From: UBA1227 sp964539045
GTDB lineage: Bacteria; Bacillota; Clostridia; Oscillospirales; Acutalibacteraceae
Direction of reading: 5' to 3'
Assembly: GCA_964539045.1 (NCBI GenBank)
Contig: CAZIHW010000046.1
Coordinates: 1-17,297, forward strand
Length of the DNA stretch: 17,297 nt
A program made the position numbers and the translations under genes. Of the stretch, positions 1-7,643 are shown piece by piece. Below the pieces are notes generated by a model, which saw only the letters and a list, made by a program, of their open reading frames with translations, ran no database searches and was not told the origin of the DNA. Each line of letters starts with the position of its first letter. Positions within the stretch are counted from its first letter, which is position 1.

Positions 1-12
1 GTGGAGTGAAAA

Positions 13-561
13 ATGGAATTTAAAACTGAGAGATTAATTCTTCGTCCGTGGAAAGAAACGGATGCAGAAAGCTTATATGAATATGCAAAAGACCCCGCTG
101 TTGGTCCTGTTGCCGGATGGCCGGTGCACACGAGTGTTGAAAACAGCCGTGATATTATCAAAGGTGTGTTATCTGCTGATGAAAATTATGCAGTTTGCTT
201 AATAGAAGATAACCGCGCCATCGGAAGCATTGGATTAATCCCTCCGGCACAATCTCATACAACAGCAGCTGATACTGAAATCGAAATAGGATATTGGATT
301 GGTGTTCCGTTTTGGGGCAATGGATACATACCGGAAGCAGTGCGTGCATTACAGAAACACGCATTTGAGGATTTGGGGTGCACTGCGATGTGGTGCGGCT
401 ATTATGATGGTAATGAGAAATCCAAACGCTGTCAGGAAAAGTGTGGGTTCAAATATCATCATACGGAAGAAAATAAACCATGCGAGCTGATGGGTGATAT
501 CAGAACGGAACACTTCACTTATATTACAAAAGAGGAATGGCAAAATCAGAAAAAATCTTGA
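13..561 (+). CDS. GNAT family N-acetyltransferase (RimJ/RimL-like)
   Basis: Predicted 182-aa cytoplasmic acetyltransferase that would move an acetyl group from acetyl-CoA to an amine on a small molecule or protein N-terminus. The opening (residues 1-16, TERLILRPW) is the usual start of the Acetyltransf_3 branch. The segment at about 90-115 (GYWIGVPFWGNGY then PEAV) is the acetyl-CoA pyrophosphate-binding region, with FWGNGY in place of the classic QxxGxG. Length is normal for the family. A GTGGAG ribosome binding site lies at 1-6, seven bases before the ATG, so the gene is complete even though it sits at the window edge. It is first in a run of four small plus-strand genes with short gaps. 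The substrate cannot be read from sequence; the family covers ribosomal proteins, antibiotics and metabolites. Confidence 0.9.
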   Translation: MEFKTERLILRPWKETDAESLYEYAKDPAVGPVAGWPVHTSVENSRDIIKGVLSADENYAVCLIEDNRAIGSIGLIPPAQSHTTAADTEIEIGYWIGVPFWGNGYIPEAVRALQKHAFEDLGCTAMWCGYYDGNEKSKRCQEKCGFKYHHTEENKPCELMGDIRTEHFTYITKEEWQNQKKS

Positions 562-579
562 TTTTAAAGAGGTTACGAT

Positions 580-1368
580 ATGAACAATGTAAACAAAACG
601 CTATATATCCCTTTATACGGGAAGGCTTACGTCAGTAAGAAAAATATCATTCTTCATGATTCGATGGCAGAGGCTATTTGGGAAAAGGAGGGCTTTGCTC
701 TTAAGGGTAAATCGAAATCCAAGTGGCTTGCATACTATATGGCTATGCGTTCTGCAATTTACGATGAATGGGTAAAACAAGAGATTGAAAATAATCCTGA
801 TGCAATTGTCCTTCATATCGGTTGCGGTATGGACAGCAGAGTGAAACGTGTATCGGCAGAAAACATACATTGGTATGATATCGATTTTCCGGATGTTATA
901 CAGGAAAGACGTAAGTATTATGATGAAACGGCTTTTTATCATATGCTATCTGCCGACATGAGAACTTCGGAGTGGAAAAACAGTATTGAGCCTAATCAGG
1001 ATGCCATCATAGTTCTCGAAGGTGTCAGCATGTATTTTAAACCGGAGGAATTAAGGGAATTACTGTCAAACATATATCAGCATTTTGATTCTGTAAAACT
1101 TTTAATGGATTGCTACACTGAGCGTGCAGCCAAAGCATCAAAATATAAAAATCCGATTAACGACGTCGGTGTCACTGTTGTATATGGATATGATGAGCCA
1201 CAGGAATTGGCAGCGAAAACAGGTTTTATATTTGAAAAAGAGCATGATATGACACCGCAAAAATATATTGATGAATTGCAAGGAACGGAAAGAACTATAT
1301 ATAGACATTTATATGCCGGAAAGATTGCTAAAGCCATGTATAGAATGTACGAATTTAAAAAAGTATAG
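580..1368 (+). CDS. Class I SAM-dependent methyltransferase, LCM/TcmP-like
   Basis: Predicted 262-aa S-adenosylmethionine-dependent O-methyltransferase of the leucine carboxyl methyltransferase/TcmP type. Motif I is at residues 77-85 (VLHIGCGMD). The acidic ribose-binding segment YDIDFPDVI follows at 99-107 and matches the DxDxPxV pattern of this branch. EGVSMYF at 147-153 matches its later EGxxxYL-like block. The family methylates carboxyl or hydroxyl groups of proteins, polyketides or small molecules; the substrate here is unknown. An AGAGGT ribosome binding site at 567-572 supports the ATG at 580. It starts 18 bp after the acetyltransferase and is followed 16 bp later by a DUF3786 gene, so all four genes at the left end are probably co-transcribed. 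Confidence 0.85.
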   Translation: MNNVNKTLYIPLYGKAYVSKKNIILHDSMAEAIWEKEGFALKGKSKSKWLAYYMAMRSAIYDEWVKQEIENNPDAIVLHIGCGMDSRVKRVSAENIHWYDIDFPDVIQERRKYYDETAFYHMLSADMRTSEWKNSIEPNQDAIIVLEGVSMYFKPEELRELLSNIYQHFDSVKLLMDCYTERAAKASKYKNPINDVGVTVVYGYDEPQELAAKTGFIFEKEHDMTPQKYIDELQGTERTIYRHLYAGKIAKAMYRMYEFKKV

Positions 1369-1384
1369 GAAAAGATGATTAGTT

Positions 1385-2026
1385 ATGACTATGCCGAGAA
1401 CATCTAACTATGAAATTATGAAAAATCAGATGAGCGTGGAATTTCTGAAATATGATCAGGATAAGATGATAAGAAAATTTTCACTGCCCTATGATGAGAA
1501 ATATATCTATATACGATTTGTCGAAAGAGATTACCGAATAAACCGGTTGACAGGAACGGTTACATGGACGGAGGATAATTTTCTGACGGAGACAGAGGCT
1601 GATTATAACGAGGCTATGACTATCTATGATGTCCTTTGTTACTCAAAAGAAAACTGTACCCTTTCCGGTTCCTTTTGTCCTACCAACATGCTTGAGGGTG
1701 TAGTTCATAACATGGGAGGAAGCAGCAGCTTTTTTCAGCAGGATGCGGATGCTCTTTCGGGAAAGACCGAGTTGCTTGCCCGGGCACTTGAAAAACTTGG
1801 AAGAAAAGTCGATTTAAAGGGCGATGTGGCTGCAATCATAAATGTGTTTGATTTCCTCCCGGTTGTAGTTCAGTATTGGGATGCCGACGAAGACTTTTCG
1901 GCAGTTTTAAAGTTTATGGTAGATGAGAACATACAGGATTTCATGCACTTCGAGACGGTTATGATTATGTTATGTCATGTTCGAACACGAATTATGGAAT
2001 ATGTGGAAGAAGAAAAGCAGGCGTGA
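1385..2026 (+). CDS. DUF3786 domain-containing protein
   Basis: Predicted 213-aa soluble protein recognised as DUF3786-like. The N-terminal part begins NYEIMKNQM (residues 8-16). A central block ITWTEDN-like stretch lies around 59-66. The C-terminal block DFLPVVVQYWDADEDF (156-171), followed by MHFETVMIMLCHV (187-199), resembles the conserved end of this family. No signal peptide or membrane segment is visible. Function is unknown; DUF3786 proteins are common in anaerobic bacteria. Start: ATG at 1385, with a second in-frame ATG at 1391; the AGGAAAAG at 1367-1374 serves either, so the start is uncertain by two codons. It lies between a methyltransferase and a NUDIX hydrolase with short gaps. 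Confidence 0.75.
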   Translation: MTMPRTSNYEIMKNQMSVEFLKYDQDKMIRKFSLPYDEKYIYIRFVERDYRINRLTGTVTWTEDNFLTETEADYNEAMTIYDVLCYSKENCTLSGSFCPTNMLEGVVHNMGGSSSFFQQDADALSGKTELLARALEKLGRKVDLKGDVAAIINVFDFLPVVVQYWDADEDFSAVLKFMVDENIQDFMHFETVMIMLCHVRTRIMEYVEEEKQA

Positions 2027-2051
2027 TTAAAAATTCGAAAGGGAATTTGTC

Positions 2052-2504
2052 ATGATAAATACTACTCTTTGCTATATAGAAAAAGACGGAAAATACCTTA
2101 TGTTGCTGCGCAACAAAAAGAAAAATGACTTGAACGAAGGTAAATGGGTAGGAGTAGGCGGAAAATTTGAGAACGGTGAAACGGCAGAGGAGTGCCTTGT
2201 TCGGGAAGTTTATGAAGAGACCGGGCTCACATTGAAGAAGTGGCACTACTATGGCATTGTGAACTTTATTTCAGATAAGTGGGAAGACGAGGCCATGTAT
2301 CTGTATCTCGGAACCGAGTTTGAGGGTGAAGTGAATGTGGATTGCGCCGAAGGTGAACTTCGATGGGTCGATAAGGATGATATCTTAGACCTGCCGATGT
2401 GGGAGGGGGACCCCTATTTCCTGAAACGTATGCTTTCGGGGGACGAGCATATATCCATGACTCTAAAATATAATGGTGATACTTTGATAGAAGTGTTGGG
2501 CTGA
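2052..2504 (+). CDS. NUDIX hydrolase (MutT/8-oxo-dGTP diphosphatase-like)
   Basis: Predicted 150-aa NUDIX hydrolase that cleaves nucleoside diphosphates linked to another group, releasing pyrophosphate or a monophosphate. The complete NUDIX box GX5EX7REUXEEXGU is at residues 37-59: G37, E43, then R51-E52-V53-Y54-E55-E56-T57-G58-L59. The glutamates bind the catalytic magnesium. The N-terminal TLCYIEKDGKYLML strand and the later EGELRWVDKDDI segment fit the subgroup usually labelled 8-oxo-dGTP diphosphatase, though substrate assignment from sequence is weak. A GAAAGGGA ribosome binding site lies at about 2037-2044. It is the last gene of the four-gene left cluster; an 82-bp spacer separates it from the replication genes. 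Confidence 0.9.
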   Translation: MINTTLCYIEKDGKYLMLLRNKKKNDLNEGKWVGVGGKFENGETAEECLVREVYEETGLTLKKWHYYGIVNFISDKWEDEAMYLYLGTEFEGEVNVDCAEGELRWVDKDDILDLPMWEGDPYFLKRMLSGDEHISMTLKYNGDTLIEVLG

Positions 2505-2586
2505 TTTTTGTAAGTCTTGTTAATAGACAAGTAAAATCAATTATTGTAAAATTAAAGTCCACGTTTTTATATATAGGGGATGTAAG

Positions 2587-3573
2587 ATGAAAGTTAAAGT
2601 GAATTCTGCAGTTTGGGGCAGCATTTTTGCAGTTCCGACCTGTATAGCAGATGATCATATAAAGATGGCAGGAGGACAACAATTAAAGGTCCTCCTTTTT
2701 GTCTTACGACACCACAATGAAGATATAGATACAAAAGACATTGCGTCCGGTGTCGGATTGACGGAAAGCGATGTAAAGGATGCCCTTGGTTATTGGATTG
2801 AAACAGGAATAGTAAGTCTCGACGGGGAAACCCCTAAAAAGATAAAACTTGCACCGAAAGATGCGGAAAAAAAAGAAGAACTCCACGCTCTTCCCGATGT
2901 GGTTCCTACCTATGAACAGGTTGCATCAAGGCTCCTGGAGGACAAGAATCTTAAAGATCTTTTCTTTGAGGTTCAGTTAAAACTCGGAAGGACCATAGGA
3001 TATGGAGATCAGGCTAAGCTTCTGATGATGCATGATTATTACGGCCTACCGGTTGAGGTCATACTTACTGTGGTGGAGTATTGTGTTTCAATAAATAAGG
3101 CTTCTATGTCATACATAGGAAAGGTCGCAAAAAACTGGGGAGAGAATGAGATAACTACACTCGAGGCCGCAGATGCCAAACTCCGTGAGCTCCGGGATGA
3201 TGAGAGACTTTGGAAAAAGTTTGCATCGATGTTTACGGTCGAGCCTCCCAAGTATACGGATATCAGATTTTCTCTTCTGAAAAAATGGTATTCGGTAAAT
3301 AAGCAGTCTTTGGAACTTATCTACTATGCTTACGAACTTACGATAGAACGTATAAATAAGGTTGATTTCAGATATATGGACAGGATTTTGGAATCATGGA
3401 AGGAAAAAGGGTTGAGGAAGCCCCAAGAGGTTATTCAGGCTGAATCCAAAAGAACTGACAACCTGAATAAGCCCTCTCCCTCAGGGAAGCGCAGTAAAAA
3501 TACTTCGTATGATTCGGATAAAGTAAAAGAGAAGGCTCAGGCCCCGATAGAATATAAGAGGAGAAATACATAA
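2587..3573 (+). CDS. DnaD domain protein (primosome/helicase-loading)
   Basis: Predicted 328-aa DnaD/DnaB-type primosomal protein, which in Firmicutes helps bring the replicative helicase onto DNA at the origin or at stalled forks. Residues about 30-88 look like a winged-helix domain (IASGVGLTESDV helix pair). Two DnaD-type helical domains follow. Each ends with the YxxxIxxxW-like DNA-binding motif: Y176-V180-W184 in the first and Y263-I267-W271 in the second. The tail (about 285-328) is charged and disordered. AGGGGA at 2575-2580 is the ribosome binding site. The stop overlaps the next gene's ATG by one base (TAATG), so translation is probably coupled to the helicase loader. The duplicated DnaD domain is like Bacillus DnaB and common in clostridial DnaD proteins. 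Confidence 0.9.
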   Translation: MKVKVNSAVWGSIFAVPTCIADDHIKMAGGQQLKVLLFVLRHHNEDIDTKDIASGVGLTESDVKDALGYWIETGIVSLDGETPKKIKLAPKDAEKKEELHALPDVVPTYEQVASRLLEDKNLKDLFFEVQLKLGRTIGYGDQAKLLMMHDYYGLPVEVILTVVEYCVSINKASMSYIGKVAKNWGENEITTLEAADAKLRELRDDERLWKKFASMFTVEPPKYTDIRFSLLKKWYSVNKQSLELIYYAYELTIERINKVDFRYMDRILESWKEKGLRKPQEVIQAESKRTDNLNKPSPSGKRSKNTSYDSDKVKEKAQAPIEYKRRNT

Positions 3574-4544
3574 TGGCCGGTAATTTTGAGAGAGCAAAGA
3601 AGATAATAGACGATAGAAGAAATGCGGCAGAAAATGAGGCTGAACGCCGAAAGATCGAACTTGAGGCAGTGTCCCCGAGGCTTAAAGAGGTAAATCTTAA
3701 GATATCAAGGGCGGGGCTCGAGGTACTTAAAGCTTTAAGTCTGGGAAAGGACGCCCCGGCGTTTTTGGATAAGCTTGCCAAAGACAACTTGCGTTTTCAG
3801 GAAGAGAGGGTTGAGATTTTAAAGGAACTCGGCCTTTCCGATGATGCGCTGGATGTACATTATACGTGTCCTGTATGCGAGGATACAGGTGTGCATGATG
3901 GCCGCTATTGTGAGTGCTTAAAGGCCTTGGTAAAGCAGCTCCAATTTGAAAATCTCTGCAAGTGCGCACCTGCTGCAAATTCAACATTTGATAATTTCTC
4001 TCTGCGGTACTATAAGAATATTGTTGATACCGACAGCGGAATTTCGGCATACGAGAGAATGACTCAAATCTATAATTACTGTAAGAATTGGGCAGATGAT
4101 TTTTCCAAGGACTCACCATCTATACTCATGTATGGAAACACGGGCCTCGGAAAGACTCATCTCTCGTTAGCCATAGCAAATGTTGTCGTGAATAAGGGAT
4201 ACAACGTGATTTACACATCAGCGGGTACATTGTTCTCAAACCTCGAAAAAGAAAAATTCGGTCGTTGGCGTGGGGAGGAGTCACCGGAGGATATGGTCAT
4301 GAATGCAGACCTCCTCATACTTGATGACCTTGGTTCGGAATTTATAACCCAGTTTGTTGTATCGGAGGTCTATAACATAATAAATTCCAGAATTCTTATG
4401 GGACTTCCTACTATAATAAATACAAATCTTCTTTATGACGAAATCGGCGACAGGTATAATCCACGCGTATATTCTCGCATAATAGGGGATTACACCATGT
4501 TGGAATTCATAGGTGCGGATGTAAGACAGTTGAAGGCAGATTGA
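3573..4544 (+). CDS. DnaI/DnaC-like helicase loader, AAA+ ATPase with zinc finger
   Basis: Predicted 323-aa ATPase of the DnaC/DnaI/IstB group, expected to load the replicative helicase together with the DnaD protein encoded just upstream. The N-terminal third (1-90) is rich in charged helices and probably binds helicase. A four-cysteine zinc site follows (C99, C102, C113, C115). The AAA+ core has Walker A G188-NTGLGKT-T195, Walker B LLILDD ending at D252, a sensor-1 region around N283-N285, and arginines R298/R302 in a box VII/arginine-finger position (NPRVYSRI). The linked DnaD gene, and the absence of transposase genes nearby, argue for a helicase loader rather than an IstB transposition helper. 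Its ATG at 3573 overlaps the dnaD-like stop. Confidence 0.9.
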   Translation: MAGNFERAKKIIDDRRNAAENEAERRKIELEAVSPRLKEVNLKISRAGLEVLKALSLGKDAPAFLDKLAKDNLRFQEERVEILKELGLSDDALDVHYTCPVCEDTGVHDGRYCECLKALVKQLQFENLCKCAPAANSTFDNFSLRYYKNIVDTDSGISAYERMTQIYNYCKNWADDFSKDSPSILMYGNTGLGKTHLSLAIANVVVNKGYNVIYTSAGTLFSNLEKEKFGRWRGEESPEDMVMNADLLILDDLGSEFITQFVVSEVYNIINSRILMGLPTIINTNLLYDEIGDRYNPRVYSRIIGDYTMLEFIGADVRQLKAD

Positions 4545-4564
4545 ATCTTGGGAGATAATTATTA

Positions 4565-6715
4565 ATGGACATAATCAAAAGTATTACAGAGCAGTTCAAG
4601 TTACAGACCTGGCAAGTGGAAAATACAGTGAAGCTTATTGACGAGGGCAATACAATCCCTTTTATAGCTCGTTATCGTAAGGAAGCTCACGGTACATTGG
4701 ATGATCAAACTCTCCGTGAGATATCGGAGAGACTTACATATTTAAGGAATCTTGATAAACGGAGAGAAGAGATATCTTCTTCCATAATCGAGCAGGAAAA
4801 GATGACGCCGGAATTGGAAAAGGCGATTTCAGGTGCGGCCACATTGGCAGAACTTGAGGATATTTACAGACCGTATAAGCCTAAGAGGAAGACAAGAGCC
4901 TCTGTGGCAAAGGAGAAGGGTCTTGAACCGCTCGCCAAGGCTATACTTGAGCAAAAGTCCGATATCAATCCGAATGATTTGGCACCTGATTATATATCAG
5001 AGGAAAAAGGAGTAGTGACAGTCGAGGAGGCGCTTTCCGGGGCGTCCGATATCATCGCTGAGGATATTTCCGATAATGCGAATATAAGGCGTCGCTTGAG
5101 AAATTTATTCACTGTTCTGGGAATTATATCCTCAAAGGCTTCAAAGGATGAAGACAGTGTTTATGCCAACTACTATGATTTCAGTGAAAAGGTTGAAAAA
5201 ATAGCAGGCCATAAAATTCTCGCTATAGACAGAGGAGAGAAAGAGGGATTTCTTAAGGTCTCTGTGTCCCTGGACAGGGCAAAGGCCTTGGGTGTTATAG
5301 AAAAGGAGATGCTTCGCGGGACAGGAGCATGCAGCGACTTTGTAAAAGCAGCGGGTGAAGATTCTTATGATAGGCTTATTTATCCTTCTGTTGAACGGGA
5401 GATAAGGTCTATGCTCACAGAAAGAGCCGCAAGTGCTGCTATAAAGGTGTTTGCTCAAAATCTCAGACCGCTTCTGATGGCACCTCCGGTGAAAAATAAG
5501 GTTGCCATAGGACTTGATCCTGGATACAGGACCGGCTGCAAGGTGGCTTGTGTAGACGGAACGGGACGCGTGCTCGATACAGGCGTTATCTATGTAACCC
5601 ACGGTGAAAATAAGAAGGAAGAGGCAAAAAAGTTTATCTCCGGCTTGATAAAGAAGCATGGAGTTGAAATAATTTCCATAGGAAACGGTACCGCCTCTAA
5701 GGAGACGGAGATGTTTGCCGTAGAGCTTATAAAGGAGATACCGCAAAAGGTTTCATATATGGTGGTTTCAGAGGCAGGTGCATCTGTTTATTCGGCCTCA
5801 AAGCTGGCTTCTGAGGAATTTCCGCAATTTGACGTATCACTGAGAAGTGCCGTGTCCATAGCGCGTAGATTGCAGGATCCTTTGGCGGAGCTCGTAAAGA
5901 TTGATCCTAAGGCCATAGGTGTAGGTCAATATCAGCACGACATGCCAAAAAAGGAGCTTGAAACCGCTCTGGACGGAGTGGTGGAGGATTGCGTTAACTC
6001 AGTTGGAGCGGATTTGAATACGGCTTCCCCATCGTTGCTTTCTCACATAGCCGGAATAAACGGTACTATAGCAAAAAATATAGTGGTCTACAGGGAGGAA
6101 AACGGCGCTTTTACAAGCAGATCCGCTTTGAAGAAGGTTCCGAAACTCGGGCCGAAAGCATTTGAACAATGTGCAGGCTTTCTCAGGGTTGCGGAGAGTA
6201 AAAATGTCCTGGACAATACAGGCGTACACCCGGAATCATATGAGGCTGCAAAGAATTTGTTACTGATCTGCGGATATAGCCTTGAAGACGTAAAGAAAGG
6301 TACGTTGTCCGAACTTCATTCAAGAATTGAAAAGTTAGGTTATGATGATTTGGCGCGCAGGCTGTCAATCGGTGAGCCTACATTGCACGATATAGAAAAT
6401 GAATTGCTCAAACCGGGACGTGATCCGAGAGATGAGCTTCCGCCTCCACTTCTGAGGTCTGACGTCATGGATATAAAGGACCTTAAGCCGGGAATGGAAC
6501 TTAAAGGAACGGTTCGCAATGTAATTGACTTTGGCGCGTTTGTAGATATCGGAGTACATCAGGACGGACTTGTGCATATATCACAAATTACCGATAGATA
6601 TATAAAGCACCCGTCGGAAGTGCTCTCAGTCGGTGATATTGTTACCGTGAGGGTGCTTGAAGTTGACCTGAATAAGAAACGAATCAGCCTGACAATGAAT
6701 GGTGTTGGTAAATAA
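4565..6715 (+). CDS. tex: Tex, RNA-binding transcriptional accessory protein
   Basis: Predicted 716-aa Tex protein, a cytoplasmic nucleic-acid-binding factor related to the core of eukaryotic Spt6. Domain order is canonical: helical Tex N-terminal domain (about 1-190), with the family's IPFIARYRKEA segment near residue 31; a YqgF/RNase H-like fold from about 314 (AIGLDPGYRTG); the hallmark GVGQYQHD near 455; helix-hairpin-helix repeats at about 483-545 (LLSHIAGI and KVPKLGPKAFEQCAGF); and a C-terminal S1 domain at about 640-711 (GTVRNVIDFGAFVDIG, DGLVHISQI). Length matches typical Tex proteins (about 715-780 aa). GGGAG at about 4551-4555 precedes the ATG. It lies 20 bp after the helicase loader and 22 bp before the ABC ATPase gene, so it is probably on the same transcript. 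Confidence 0.97.
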   Translation: MDIIKSITEQFKLQTWQVENTVKLIDEGNTIPFIARYRKEAHGTLDDQTLREISERLTYLRNLDKRREEISSSIIEQEKMTPELEKAISGAATLAELEDIYRPYKPKRKTRASVAKEKGLEPLAKAILEQKSDINPNDLAPDYISEEKGVVTVEEALSGASDIIAEDISDNANIRRRLRNLFTVLGIISSKASKDEDSVYANYYDFSEKVEKIAGHKILAIDRGEKEGFLKVSVSLDRAKALGVIEKEMLRGTGACSDFVKAAGEDSYDRLIYPSVEREIRSMLTERAASAAIKVFAQNLRPLLMAPPVKNKVAIGLDPGYRTGCKVACVDGTGRVLDTGVIYVTHGENKKEEAKKFISGLIKKHGVEIISIGNGTASKETEMFAVELIKEIPQKVSYMVVSEAGASVYSASKLASEEFPQFDVSLRSAVSIARRLQDPLAELVKIDPKAIGVGQYQHDMPKKELETALDGVVEDCVNSVGADLNTASPSLLSHIAGINGTIAKNIVVYREENGAFTSRSALKKVPKLGPKAFEQCAGFLRVAESKNVLDNTGVHPESYEAAKNLLLICGYSLEDVKKGTLSELHSRIEKLGYDDLARRLSIGEPTLHDIENELLKPGRDPRDELPPPLLRSDVMDIKDLKPGMELKGTVRNVIDFGAFVDIGVHQDGLVHISQITDRYIKHPSEVLSVGDIVTVRVLEVDLNKKRISLTMNGVGK

Positions 6716-6737
6716 CCATCACAAAAGAGGAACTGTA

Positions 6738-7643
6738 ATGAAACTTGAAGTTAAAAATATAAGGAAAAGCTTTGGTGAGAAGGAAGTTTTAAAAGGCGTT
6801 TCATTTGAGGTGCCCTCCGGGAAGGCTCTCGGTTTGCTCGGCAGAAACGGAGCGGGAAAAACTACTACTATCAGGATAATTATGCAGATTTTCAATCCTG
6901 ATTCAGGTGAGGTTTTACTCGATGGAACTCCCATAAATATTCGCAATATAAACATTGGATATATGCCGGAGGAGAGGGGCCTTTATCCGAAAAAGAAGGT
7001 AATGGAACAACTGGTGTATTTTGCGAGTCTTAGGGGTCTTGATAAAAGAACAGCAGTAGAAAATGCAAAAAAACTGCTTGCTCGCCTTGAAATGAGCGAG
7101 TATAAGGATGTAAAACTCGAGACTCTGTCAAAGGGTAATCAGCAAAAGATACAGCTTGTCGCCACATTGATTTGCAATCCGGATATAGTTATTCTGGATG
7201 AGCCTTTTTCCGGTCTTGACCCGGTAAATGCAAAACTTTTGAAGGATGTTGTGCGAGAGTTGATAGAAGACGGTAAAATAGTAATTTTCTCCAGTCATCA
7301 GATGAACTATATAGAGGAATTTTGCAGTGATATTGTAATACTTAACGGCGGAAGTGTGGCCGTAAGCGGTAGCATAAAGGATATAAAGCACAGCTATAAC
7401 AACAGAAAAATGCTTGTTTTCTCCTCAACCCCGAAGGCAGTTACCGACTTGTTGCAGTCTGCGGATTTTGTGGACGAAGTTGAAGTTGTCCCAGACGGTG
7501 TCCTGGTAACGCTGTGTGACGGCGTGGATAAAAATATTCTGATAAAGACTCTTGCAGATTCCGATACGCAATTTGACGGTGTTAAACTGTACGAGCCGTC
7601 ACTTGCTGACATATTCGTTGATTATACGGAGGTGGGAGTATGA
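6738..7643 (+). CDS. ABC transporter ATP-binding protein (NatA-like)
   Basis: Predicted 301-aa ATPase subunit of an ABC-2 exporter. It has Walker A GRNGAGKT (35-42), the GYMPEERGLYP segment (74-84) typical of NatA-like ATPases, an ABC signature LSKGNQQ (130-136) with K replacing the usual G of LSGGQ, Walker B VILDEP (151-156) with E155 catalytic, and the switch histidine H187. Residues about 215-300 form a C-terminal accessory domain of the DUF4162 type. The start is set at 6738: AGAGGAAC just upstream is the ribosome binding site, and an in-frame ATG at 6699 lies inside the tex 3' end. Its stop overlaps the permease ATG (ATGA at 7640-7643), showing translational coupling. NatA-like pairs export Na+, drugs or peptides; the substrate here is unknown. 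Confidence 0.92.
   Translation: MKLEVKNIRKSFGEKEVLKGVSFEVPSGKALGLLGRNGAGKTTTIRIIMQIFNPDSGEVLLDGTPINIRNINIGYMPEERGLYPKKKVMEQLVYFASLRGLDKRTAVENAKKLLARLEMSEYKDVKLETLSKGNQQKIQLVATLICNPDIVILDEPFSGLDPVNAKLLKDVVRELIEDGKIVIFSSHQMNYIEEFCSDIVILNGGSVAVSGSIKDIKHSYNNRKMLVFSSTPKAVTDLLQSADFVDEVEVVPDGVLVTLCDGVDKNILIKTLADSDTQFDGVKLYEPSLADIFVDYTEVGV

Noticed and set aside
2544..2573. Promoter-like TTGTAA and TATATA pair before the DnaD-like gene
   Set aside because: The predicted transcription start near 2580 would fall in the ribosome binding site, leaving no usable leader.
3573..4544. IstB transposition helper of an IS21-type element
   Set aside because: No transposase gene or terminal repeats are nearby, and the N-terminal four-cysteine zinc site plus the coupled DnaD gene fit a helicase loader.
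5141..5746. A 201-codon minus-strand open frame inside tex
   Set aside because: It is antisense to the conserved YqgF region of tex and has no ribosome binding site or recognisable domain.
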